Shown: in pieces, positions 27,329 through 34,672 of the stretch | Position numbering within the stretch: position 1 is the stretch's first letter | Layout: each line of letters opens with the position of its first letter | NCBI GenBank assembly: GCA_963731745.1 | Contig: CAVSWT010000013.1 | Location: 62,001 to 126,000 of the forward strand | Length of the DNA stretch: 64,000 nt | Reading direction: 5' to 3' | DNA from: CAVSWT01 sp963731745 | GTDB taxonomy: Bacteria > Bacteroidota > Ignavibacteria > Ignavibacteriales > Ignavibacteriaceae | Made by a program: the position numbers and the translations under genes | The notes under the pieces: model-generated | Database searches by the model: none | The model's input: the letters and a program-made list of their open reading frames with translations, nothing else | What the model was told of the DNA's origin: nothing

Positions 27329-27544
27329 CTACTCAGATTCATCTTTTAGAGAAAATATTTCCTCTACGGGCACTTTAAAATATCGGGAAATTTTCAACGC
27401 TATTATTGTTGATGGAATAAATCTGCCCACCTCAATAGTACTAATAGTTTTTCGCGATACACCAATTTGATTTGCTAAATCACTTTGGCTAAGTTGGTGT
27501 TCCGCTCGAAATACGCGTATGCGGTTTTCCAGCTTTTCATTCAT
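27329..27544 (-). CDS. small XRE-family HTH regulator
   Basis: The 71 aa are a bare helix-turn-helix: RIRVFRAEHQLSQSDLANQIGVSRKTIS, followed by the helix TIALKISRYFKVPVEEIFSL. This is the type that represses a downstream or upstream membrane-protein partner. Its start overlaps the stop of the membrane-protein gene by four bases, so the two are co-translated. Confidence 0.92.
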   Translation of the reverse strand: MNEKLENRIRVFRAEHQLSQSDLANQIGVSRKTISTIEVGRFIPSTIIALKISRYFKVPVEEIFSLKDESE

Positions 27545-28026
27545 ATTCCTGCCTTTTCATTTTCTTCTTTATTACCCGCGCGAAAAAGTATGAAAGAACT
27601 TATACTGAATGATGCAAGTAAAAGAAAAACCGAGAGGTCTAAATAAAATTTTGCCGGCATCTCTGAAGTATTATCATTTGTAATGCCTCTAATGAAAAAA
27701 AGCAAGCTAAGACTAAGAAGCCATGATATTTTAAATGCCTTATTCATCATCTGGTTTACATAACTATCGCCTGTATTCAAAAGTTGATACCGTTCGTTCC
27801 GGGGTATAAATTTTATTTTCCAAAAAACGGTGATTACCAGCGTCAGTAAAAAAAGCACAAAAAGAATTACAGCCGCAATCCTTAAGTAATTCATTATAGA
27901 TTCGTCGGCAAAATAAGCTGCTATTTTCACTGCGAAGACAGATGATAATAATAGCATAGAAAGCAAAAGGAGACGTCGCTGTATTTCAGCATGTTCCGCA
28001 CCTGACATTTTTTTCATGTTACTCAT
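27541..28026 (-). CDS. four-helix membrane protein paired with an XRE regulator
   Basis: The 161 aa have four hydrophobic segments, at about 20-40, 45-68, 102-122 and 128-150. I do not recognise the family with confidence. Such proteins often precede a short XRE regulator as here, with a four-base overlap, and may be regulated by it. Promoter sequences should lie in 28027-28290, which also holds the promoter of the divergent sigma-factor gene. Confidence 0.75.
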   Translation of the reverse strand: MSNMKKMSGAEHAEIQRRLLLLSMLLLSSVFAVKIAAYFADESIMNYLRIAAVILFVLFLLTLVITVFWKIKFIPRNERYQLLNTGDSYVNQMMNKAFKISWLLSLSLLFFIRGITNDNTSEMPAKFYLDLSVFLLLASFSISSFILFRAGNKEENEKAGI

Positions 28027-28290
28027 AATTATTTCCTCATTAATGTTTATAACTCTTAAGTTTCATTATGAAACCTATGACTACCTAAATGATACCTATC
28101 GGTATCAGAAAATATAATTAATCCAAAAGTATTTGTCAATAGGAATTCTTTAATATTTTGGGGGGAAATGAAAATAGCAGCAAACACAATTTAGCTTCTT
28201 GAAAATTTATTTTTTAAATCTTGTAAGAAATCCTGCCCATTTTTATACTATTATATTAAATTCAATTGTGTTTATCATAGATGTAAAGAA

Positions 28291-28791
28291 ATGAGCGAAA
28301 ACGAACGAAAAAAAATTTTTAATGATTGGCTGAAAAAATATAAAGGCCTGCTCTTTAAAATTATTCGCGCTTATGCTTTTAACTTAAATGACCAGGATGA
28401 TTTGTTTCAGGAAATAACCATTCAAATATGGAATTCGATACCAAATTTTCGAGGAGACTCTTCAGCTTCAACCTGGGTTTATCGTGTTTCCTTGTACTCT
28501 GCTATTTCCTGGTCAAAAAAAGAAAAGAAGCATACAAACGGCAAACAACCGCTGGATGGAATCAGCCACATGCTGACTGAAATATCAAGCTTTAAAGACA
28601 GCCGGGTAGAATGGTTATACAAACAAATATCTAAATTAAATGAAATAGATCGTTCACTTACCCTCCTTTTGCTGGATGGCTTCAGTTACAAAGAGATGTC
28701 AAATATACTCGGTATTTCTGAAAGTAATGTAGGAGTAAAAATTAACCGAATTAAAAAAAATCTGATACAAAAGTCAGAGGAGGTTTTATAA
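28291..28791 (+). CDS. ECF-type RNA polymerase sigma factor
   Basis: The 166 aa hold sigma region 2 (YKGLLFKIIRAYAFNLNDQDDLFQEITIQIWNSIPNFRGDSSASTWVYRVSLYSAISW, about residues 15-75) and region 4 (LNEIDRSLTLLLLDGFSYKEMSNILGISESNVGVKINRIKKNL, about 115-160). The protein directs polymerase to a stress or envelope regulon. The next gene starts one base after its stop and encodes a membrane protein in the place where an anti-sigma factor is usually found. Confidence 0.94.
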   Translation: MSENERKKIFNDWLKKYKGLLFKIIRAYAFNLNDQDDLFQEITIQIWNSIPNFRGDSSASTWVYRVSLYSAISWSKKEKKHTNGKQPLDGISHMLTEISSFKDSRVEWLYKQISKLNEIDRSLTLLLLDGFSYKEMSNILGISESNVGVKINRIKKNLIQKSEEVL

Positions 28792-28792
28792 A

Positions 28793-29371
28793 ATGGAGTT
28801 TGAAGACATGAAAAAAATTTGGGATGAACAGAATAATGAAAACATTTACGCCATAAATGAATCGGAGTTGCACCGGCGGGTTATTAAAAATAAAAATAGA
28901 GTCAAACGTATGGTAAATAAATTTGAGTGGACCTACCTTGCCGTCATGATTGCATTAAGTTTATTCGCAATTATTGTAGGAATACAACGCCATCATTTTT
29001 TTAAATTCGCTGAGGCTTTTATCTTTCTTTTAGCGGCCGGGTATTTTTATAAGAGCCGTTTGGACAGGATAAAATATGAAGGCCAATCAAATCTCTCAAT
29101 TTTAGATGACCTTGGACAGGCAATACGAAGCCTTGAATATCATGGCAAACGGCATAAATATTTTAGACTTTGGCTCCTTTTGCCCATGGTTAGCGCAGTC
29201 TTAATAAATTTAGCTTACACTTATGACACCAGGCCGTTGTGGACGCTGCTTATTGCTTTGGGTTCATTTGTTTTCGCTGATTGGGCTATAAAAAAAGAAT
29301 TGCAATGCAGAATTTTACCTAAGAAAGATGACTTGATGCATTTACGCAGTTTACTTTTAAAAGATGAATAA
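28793..29371 (+). CDS. membrane protein linked to the ECF sigma factor, possible anti-sigma factor
   Basis: The 192 aa begin with a soluble segment (MEFEDMKKIWDEQN, residues 1-40) and have four hydrophobic helices at about 45-65, 68-85, 123-140 and 145-162. The cytoplasmic N terminus plus membrane body fits an anti-sigma factor in layout, but no ZAS-type zinc motif is seen. A ribosome site AGGAGG sits inside the sigma gene. Its function is inferred from position only. Confidence 0.72.
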   Translation: MEFEDMKKIWDEQNNENIYAINESELHRRVIKNKNRVKRMVNKFEWTYLAVMIALSLFAIIVGIQRHHFFKFAEAFIFLLAAGYFYKSRLDRIKYEGQSNLSILDDLGQAIRSLEYHGKRHKYFRLWLLLPMVSAVLINLAYTYDTRPLWTLLIALGSFVFADWAIKKELQCRILPKKDDLMHLRSLLLKDE

Positions 29372-29483
29372 AAAATGTAATTTGGATAATACAAGATCAT
29401 TGATAAACATATTTCAATCAATTAAGATAGGCTAATTGATCAATCGTTATAAACTTATTAATTTAATCAAAACCGATTTCACT

Positions 29484-30125
29484 ATGTATAACTTGCCATA
29501 TTACAAAGAAAAAGATCCTCAAGTAATAAAAGAATTTATAGATCAGCATCCATTTGCATTTTTAACGGGATGTAATTCGGCAAACAAACCCGTTGCTACA
29601 CAAGTCCCGGTTTTTATTGAAGAGCAAAACGGTAAAAAAATATTGCGTGGACATATAATGAAGAACACTGATCATCATAAAGCTTTTCTTCAAAACAATA
29701 ATGTTCTTGTGGTATTCACAGGCAATCATACTTACGTAAGCGGAACCTGGTACAGCAATCCTTATATCGCATCTACTTGGAATTATATGAGCGTACATGT
29801 TAAAGGCATTATTAGTTTTCTGGATGATTCCGGGTTAGAAGAAGTACTTAGAAAAACATCGCTTCACTTTGAAAATTATAATCATCAATCAACAACAACT
29901 TTTGACAATCTTCCTTTAGAATTTAAACAAAGAGTTATGCCCGCAATAGTTGGATTTGAAATCGAGATTACTGAAATGGATAATGTTTTTAAATTAAGTC
30001 AAGACCGCGATGCTGAAAGCTATCATAACATAAAAGAGAAGCTAAAACAACATGGAGAAGATGGAAAAGTTATTTCATCAGAAATGGAAAAAAGAACTAA
30101 TGAACTATTTCCAGACAAGAAGTAA
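29484..30125 (+). CDS. PaiB-like FMN-binding protein
   Basis: The family has a split-barrel FMN-binding fold. PaiB of Bacillus is a negative regulator of sporulation and degradative genes, while homologues may be flavin reductases. The conserved opening MYNLPYYKEKDPQVIKEFIDQHPFAFL begins at the ATG at 29484, so I prefer this start to an upstream TTG at 29436. Other family blocks are GHIMKNTDHHKAF, YVSGTWY and TWNYMSVHVKG. The protein is about 213 aa, the usual length. It is probably monocistronic. Confidence 0.9.
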   Translation: MYNLPYYKEKDPQVIKEFIDQHPFAFLTGCNSANKPVATQVPVFIEEQNGKKILRGHIMKNTDHHKAFLQNNNVLVVFTGNHTYVSGTWYSNPYIASTWNYMSVHVKGIISFLDDSGLEEVLRKTSLHFENYNHQSTTTFDNLPLEFKQRVMPAIVGFEIEITEMDNVFKLSQDRDAESYHNIKEKLKQHGEDGKVISSEMEKRTNELFPDKK

Positions 30126-30159
30126 AACAATATTTTAACTAAAATATTTTAGGAGTAAC

Positions 30160-30450
30160 ATGAGTGCATTTCTTGTTGTTGACACAAAGATAAACAATGT
30201 AGACACATACGAGGAGTATAAAAAACTTGCAAAGCCTATCGCTGAAAAATACGGAGGCGTTTACCGTGCAAGAGGCGGAAAAATGGATATTAGGGAAACA
30301 GACCTTTGGACACCAACAAGGATTGTAATAATTGAATTCCCGGATGTAAAAAGTGCGCAGGCATTTATTGATTCGGAAGAATATGCGCCGGTAAAACCAA
30401 TGCGCCAAAAAAATGCGGACTGTACTTTATTTATTTTGGATGGGATGTAA
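30160..30450 (+). CDS. DUF1330 family protein
   Basis: The 96 aa form a dimeric alpha/beta-barrel (ABM-like) fold of the DUF1330 family: AFLVVDTKINNVDTYEEYKKLAKPIAEKYGG, then RIVIIEFPDVKSAQAFIDSEEY. Its function is unknown. AGGAG (30151-30155) supports the ATG. The last 45 codons have a degenerate second copy at 31082-31219, on the other side of the brnT-brnA genes. Confidence 0.92.
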   Translation: MSAFLVVDTKINNVDTYEEYKKLAKPIAEKYGGVYRARGGKMDIRETDLWTPTRIVIIEFPDVKSAQAFIDSEEYAPVKPMRQKNADCTLFILDGM

Positions 30451-30453
30451 GGC
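30315..30453 (+). repeat. direct repeat flanking brnTA, left copy (3' end of DUF1330 gene)
   Basis: About 139 bases, including the stop codon and a few bases after it, match 31082-31219 with scattered mismatches. Shared blocks include GCGCAGGC.TTTATTGATTC and TTTTGGATGGGATGTAAGG. Confidence 0.85.
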
Positions 30454-30513
30454 AGATACTTCACACATAACTGCAACCTCAAACCGTTATGTGCATATAT
30501 TTATGTGCATATA

Positions 30514-30723
30514 TTATTGCCAATGTACATTTGGTTTCTTATTGTTTTCAGCGCATTCTCTTAAATACATATTCATTAAATTTTGATAAGGAATATCAAT
30601 CTCTGAAGCTAATCTCTTAAAATATTCTACTGTATCTTTTTCAATACGAATTGATATTTGCTTTTTAAGCTTTTTGGTATACGGATTCTTGACGGATTTT
30701 GAAAAATCATATTCTTTCTTCAT
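30514..30723 (-). CDS. brnA: BrnA/CopG-like antitoxin
   Basis: The 69 aa have a ribbon-helix-helix: KKQISIRIEKDTVEYFKRLASEIDIPYQNLMNMYLREC. This matches the BrnA antitoxin family, which binds the BrnT toxin and the operator before brnT. Its ATG follows the brnT stop by one base, giving the usual toxin-first order. The gene appears intact although its toxin partner carries a nonsense codon. The gene could instead be called generic CopG family. Confidence 0.82.
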   Translation of the reverse strand: MKKEYDFSKSVKNPYTKKLKKQISIRIEKDTVEYFKRLASEIDIPYQNLMNMYLRECAENNKKPNVHWQ

Positions 30724-30724
30724 T

Positions 30725-31015
30725 TTATTTCACCTCATTATAATATTTAGTTTCAGATTTAGTCGCTTTTCTTGCAGAGATAATACGAATAACTTCATCA
30801 CTTTCTTTATATTTATGAACTACTACAAGGATTCTTAATTTGTTAGATATACCTATAATAATAAATCGTTCTTCTTTAATTGAATGTTCAGTATCTGTAA
30901 TAAGCCTGGCATTTTAATCAACAAAAACAGTCTTAGCTTCTTCAAAAGAAACCTTATGTTTTTTAATATTCTCATTACTCTTATTTTGATCCCATTGGAA
31001 TCGAATGTCGTTCAT
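30725..31015 (-). pseudogene. brnT: BrnT toxin with an in-frame stop codon
   Basis: Reading from ATG at 31015, the frame gives MNDIRFQWDQNKSNENIKKH, KVSFEEAKTVFVD, a TAA stop (30914-30916), then NARLITDTEHSIKEERF and ILVVVHKYKESDEVIRIISA to the natural end at 30725. BrnT is a ribonuclease with a RelE-like fold; the opening F.WD..K...N..KH and the RIISARKAT ending are its marks. The stop lies where Glu or a similar residue is expected, and a single base change (GAA to TAA) explains it. The toxin is presumably dead while the antitoxin remains. Confidence 0.85.
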
Positions 31016-31081
31016 AAAGATAATATAATGATTATATAATCATATAAGAAATTATCCAAATTGTTTATAATAAGCAACCCG

Positions 31082-31219
31082 CCAGGATTGTTATCATTGA
31101 ATTTCCTGATATTAAAAGCGCACAGGCGTTTATTGATTCGGAAGAATATGCACCGGTAAAACCAATGCGGGTTAAAAAATGCCGAATGCACATTGATTAT
31201 TTTGGATGGGATGTAAGGT
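31082..31219 (+). pseudogene. truncated DUF1330 copy (right flank of brnTA)
   Basis: The first ~35 residues' worth reads RIVIIEFPDIKSAQAFIDSEEYAPVKPM, nearly the same as the intact gene, then the frame is disturbed (GGGTTAAAAAATGCCG) before the shared GGATGGGATGTAAGG end. The 5' half of the gene is missing. Together with 30315-30453 it brackets the toxin-antitoxin genes. Confidence 0.85.
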
Positions 31220-31325
31220 AACTTGCTCAGCTCACTTTAGTTAAAATTAGAGAGAATAATAAACCCTTTTAATTAATTCGAAAGCTTTAAATATTTTTAT
31301 TCTGCTTATTCAAAAATTGTTTCTA

Positions 31326-31619
31326 TCATTCATTATATTTAACTATTACAGGGTCAACGCTTCGTCCTTCTTCGCCTGATAAAAACGGTTTTATATTACT
31401 AGTGAACCAGGTCGGGCCAAACTGCTTGGCACCATTTACAGCATCTTCCGCAGTTTCCCAAAGTATAATAACGCAGCCTTTCTTTTCTGCTTCCTTTACA
31501 AAATAAAAATCCTTAAATCCTTTATTCTTTAATAAAATGGATAGTCCTTCATTTTTTACAAGGTTTCTAATTTCGTCCACTGATGTTGTAAAGTTAAGAT
31601 GGTTGATAACAGCAAACAA
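31326..31619 (-). CDS. ABM-like dimeric alpha/beta-barrel protein, unknown
   Basis: The 97 aa (MFAVINHLNFTTSVDEIRNLVKNEG...CVIILWETAEDAVNGAKQFGPTWF) have the strand-helix pattern of the antibiotic-biosynthesis-monooxygenase superfamily. No catalytic residue set was identified. The start is TTG at 31619 with an AAGGAAG ribosome site. It is a plausible small oxidative-stress or degradation-associated protein, but no specific function is claimed. Confidence 0.7.
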   Translation of the reverse strand: MFAVINHLNFTTSVDEIRNLVKNEGLSILLKNKGFKDFYFVKEAEKKGCVIILWETAEDAVNGAKQFGPTWFTSNIKPFLSGEEGRSVDPVIVKYNE

Positions 31620-31756
31620 AAGGCTTCCTTTCTGAAGACATTAATAAAAATATTGGTTTATTTTAATAATAATATATTATTTAAAATTAAATTATAAAAT
31701 GCTGTATTTTAAACTTACTACAAGGAAACTTAAAAGCAGTTGGGGCAAGTGAAGTA

Positions 31757-31858
31757 TGGAAAGAGCCGTAAAGATGATTGAAGAAGTGTTAATGATAGAA
31801 CAAGGACATAAATTAATTGACGTCGCAAAAAGCAGCGGCAAATGGAATTTAAAATAAA
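31757..31858 (+). pseudogene. short fragment resembling the C-terminus of a YdeI/OmpD-associated family protein
   Basis: A short frame reads ERAVKMIEEVLMIEQGHKLI followed by DVAKSSGKWN, resembling the 'RV..LI..GLM...G...I..AK.DGRW' block of YdeI-like proteins. No upstream body exists, so it would be a relic. The evidence is weak because the match is short. Confidence 0.3.
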
Positions 31859-31876
31859 AACGGAAAGGGTGAATGG

Positions 31877-34048
31877 TTAAGAAATAAATTGAGAAATTAT
31901 ATTTAAAAGCATTTCTTTTGTAAAAGGTTTTGTAATATAATCCGAGCAGCCGGCATTAATACATTCGTCCTTATCACTCTCCATAGCATAAGCAGTAATT
32001 GCTATTATCGGAGTTTGAGAATACTTTGGCATATTTCTTATCATTTTAGTTAACATCAAGCCATCCATTCCTTCGCCCAAATTTATATCCATTAAAAATA
32101 TATCATAGTCTTTAATTTTAATAAGTTTAAGCGCTGACTCACCGGTCTGAGCAACTTCAACAAAATATTTGTTCTGAAGAATAAGTTTAACCACAGCAGC
32201 ATTTGATACATCATTTTCTACAAGCATGACTTTTAATTTCTCATTAGGGCTTTTTTGAGTATCATTAAGCATTAGGCCCGGATTATTTGAGACCTTTGGA
32301 TAAAATATTCTCTTTTCGGTTATAGGCAAAGTAACAGTAAATTGTGAGCCTTCATCAACCTTACTATTAAGGGTAATCTCGCCATTAATAAGATTTAAAA
32401 ATTTTTTAACAAGCGTAAGGCCTAGACCAAAGCCTTCAGCTATGCGGCCATAACCTTCGCTGCCCTGCCTAAACGCATCAAAAATTATTTTTTTATTCTC
32501 ATCCGATATACCAATACCTGTATCCTTAACGGTTATTTTTACAAAATCATTTTCTGTTGCTTCAAGACTAACTGTAATTCCACCTTCTTGGGTAAACGTT
32601 ACAGCATTATTTATTAGATTAGAAATAATTGTTTTAACAATTCTTTCATCCGAATTGATCATGACGTCATTATCGGGAATACTCAATCGCAAATAAATAA
32701 TTTTTATCGAAATAGAAGTCTCAAATGATTTTACTACTTCCCTTAAAATTTTAGTTATGTTAATCAATGTGATTTTAATATTATATTTATTGGCTTCAAG
32801 GTTTGAGAGTTCCAAAATAGAATTTATTGACTCTAGCAACCTCTCCCCGCTCTTCTTAATGTCTTTTATCATTTTAAAGTGTTCAGGATTGGAAATTTCA
32901 TCTTCAAGAATATCAGAGAATCCAAGAATACCTGTTAACGGCGTGCGAAGTTCGTGGCTAATGCTTGATAAGAAGTGAGATTTTAACATGCTCATATCTT
33001 CGGCCTTGTTTCCAATCTCACTTAATTCTAGTTCCTTATTTTTTATATCGGAAATATCACCTGAAATGCTGACGATGTTGGTTAAAATACCTTCGGAATC
33101 AAAAATAGTGGTAAAAATTATCAAAGCAGGCAATACTGAGCCATCTTTTCTCTGAATCAAAAACTCACCTTCCCATGTCCCTTCATTTTTTAACCTTTTT
33201 ATTATATTTTCATCCTCAAGTAATATTGAATTCGTGGGGGCAATGGACTTGATATTTTTACCCATTGCTTCATCAGCGGTCCATTGATATAATTTTTCAG
33301 CAGCCTGGTTCCAAAATGTAATATTATTCTTTAAATCAACAGCAATAACAGCCTGGCCGATAGAATTCAGCATCTTAGTATGAAGTTTATTTTGTTCTTC
33401 TGCTTTATGTAAATATGTAACATCTAAAAACATATCAAGAATATATTTTATTCCATCAAGTTCTATCATTTCATATGCAACAATAGTTTCCAACTGTACA
33501 CCGGAATTATTAAAAAATTTTAAAGTAATATTTTTTAATCCGCGATCTTCAGAAATGGATCTCAGCATATTTTCTCTAAAGGTTTTATAAGGATAGATAT
33601 TTAAATCTAGAGTAGTATTTCCTATTATAAAATTTTTATCGAGATTAATAAGTTCACAAAATTTATCATTTACATCTATTATGGTACCGTCTGTATATAA
33701 AGTAATTATAATCGGGATTGGGTTTTTATAGAAAAGCTTTTTGTATCTTGCTTCCGAGGCTTTAATTAATTCCGAAACTTTTTTTCGCTTATTGATGGTT
33801 TTGTTAAATTCTTCTTTCAGCATTAAAAAAAAGTCAATTATTTGATTCGTACTCTTAGGTTTTTCTTTTGCTAATGTCTGTGAAAGTGTCTTATCAAACA
33901 TATTGTCGATTTCACCGCGCAGTATTTGAAGATCTTTTGGTGCAGTTAGCCCTAATTTTACCTGCCTCTGTGATATTGATATTACTTTTATGGTAATATC
34001 ATTCCCAATATTTATTTCTTCTCCATCTTTCCTGCCTAATATCAACAT
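31877..34048 (-). CDS. CsrA-domain hybrid sensor histidine kinase (CsrA-PAS-PAS-HisKA-HATPase-REC)
   Basis: One uninterrupted 723 aa frame. Residues 1-50 read as a CsrA domain (MLILGRKDGEEINIGNDITI, then QVKLGLTAPKDLQILRGEI), keeping Leu4, Arg6 and Arg44, the residues that contact RNA in CsrA. A linker and coiled coil (51-100) lead to PAS1 (about 100-210), PAS2 (about 225-335), HisKA with phospho-His365 (SISHELRTP), HATPase_c with N box LINNAV (about 478-483), DTGIGI (509-514) and GFGLGL (539-544), and a receiver with phospho-acceptor Asp654 and Lys707. There are no transmembrane helices, so it is cytoplasmic. It could connect RNA binding to phosphorelay signalling. It stands alone; no response regulator or fliW is nearby. 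Confidence 0.9.
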   Translation of the reverse strand: MLILGRKDGEEINIGNDITIKVISISQRQVKLGLTAPKDLQILRGEIDNMFDKTLSQTLAKEKPKSTNQIIDFFLMLKEEFNKTINKRKKVSELIKASEARYKKLFYKNPIPIIITLYTDGTIIDVNDKFCELINLDKNFIIGNTTLDLNIYPYKTFRENMLRSISEDRGLKNITLKFFNNSGVQLETIVAYEMIELDGIKYILDMFLDVTYLHKAEEQNKLHTKMLNSIGQAVIAVDLKNNITFWNQAAEKLYQWTADEAMGKNIKSIAPTNSILLEDENIIKRLKNEGTWEGEFLIQRKDGSVLPALIIFTTIFDSEGILTNIVSISGDISDIKNKELELSEIGNKAEDMSMLKSHFLSSISHELRTPLTGILGFSDILEDEISNPEHFKMIKDIKKSGERLLESINSILELSNLEANKYNIKITLINITKILREVVKSFETSISIKIIYLRLSIPDNDVMINSDERIVKTIISNLINNAVTFTQEGGITVSLEATENDFVKITVKDTGIGISDENKKIIFDAFRQGSEGYGRIAEGFGLGLTLVKKFLNLINGEITLNSKVDEGSQFTVTLPITEKRIFYPKVSNNPGLMLNDTQKSPNEKLKVMLVENDVSNAAVVKLILQNKYFVEVAQTGESALKLIKIKDYDIFLMDINLGEGMDGLMLTKMIRNMPKYSQTPIIAITAYAMESDKDECINAGCSDYITKPFTKEMLLNIISQFIS

Positions 34049-34423
34049 AATATATCTTTCTTTGATGATCTCTATATCATAGAAAAAGAAAATATGAGGT
34101 GTGATATAGAAATTTGTTATTTTTCTATTAATATCATTCTAAATTTTAAATAGAATTTAGATTTGGTTGAGGGAGAAGGGTGTAAAAGAAAATTCTGTTC
34201 AACAATTTAGGCTTAATATCTTGAAGATAATTACTCCCAAATCTTTTAATTTAGTATTCAGTTAAATGTACGCATAAACAACTCAATTAAATGCATACTA
34301 AATCAACAATCCATTTGTCACTATTAGTTCCGATTGATTAAGGATCTAAAGTTAAAACCAGATCTTAAAGAAGTCATTTGAAGAAGCTGATTTTGGTTTT
34401 GCTTTATTACTTAAAAACTAAAT
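34049..34423. other. intergenic region upstream of the CsrA-kinase
   Basis: About 375 bp. The first part holds the presumed leader of the kinase gene; the ribosome site is weak (AAGAAAG). The rest, from about 34330, has traces of an upstream part of the GNAT relic. Nothing else is evident. Confidence 0.45.
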
Positions 34424-34624
34424 AAAGATTATGCACTTGAATCCGCTTCTGCAATAATTAAATATGCCAAAGAAACATTTGGTCTTGACACACTATTTGC
34501 AATTACCTCGCTTGAAAATACTCGCTCAATCAATCTGTTGGAAAAACTTGGATTTAAATTCAAAAATAAAATTACTCCCCCTGAAGAAAAGGAAGAATTA
34601 AATCTATTTGTAAACAAATTATAA
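34424..34624 (+). pseudogene. GNAT acetyltransferase C-terminal fragment
   Basis: The + strand reads KDYALESASAIIKYAKETFG, then LDTLFAITSLENTRSINLLEKLGFKFKNK, the acetyl-CoA-binding and final strand region of a RimJ/RimL-type N-acetyltransferase, and ends at a stop at 34622-34624. An in-frame stop lies just upstream, and an upstream piece (EEADFGFALLLKN) is in another frame, so only a damaged remnant is left. Confidence 0.75.
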
Positions 34625-34661
34625 ACTGCCATACAAAATTAATTTCAGCATGGCAGTTTTA
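34623..34661. terminator. terminator hairpin AAACTGCCAT...ATGGCAGTTT
   Basis: Ten-base-pair perfect stem (34623-34632 with 34650-34659) followed by T's on the + strand. It lies between the GNAT relic and the 3' end of the minus-strand T9SS gene and can serve both. Confidence 0.78.
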
Positions 34662-34672
34662 CTTCTCGATAT

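Noticed and set aside
29436..29483. TTG start for the PaiB-like protein
   Set aside because: The conserved family opening begins at ATG 29484; the upstream residues match nothing.
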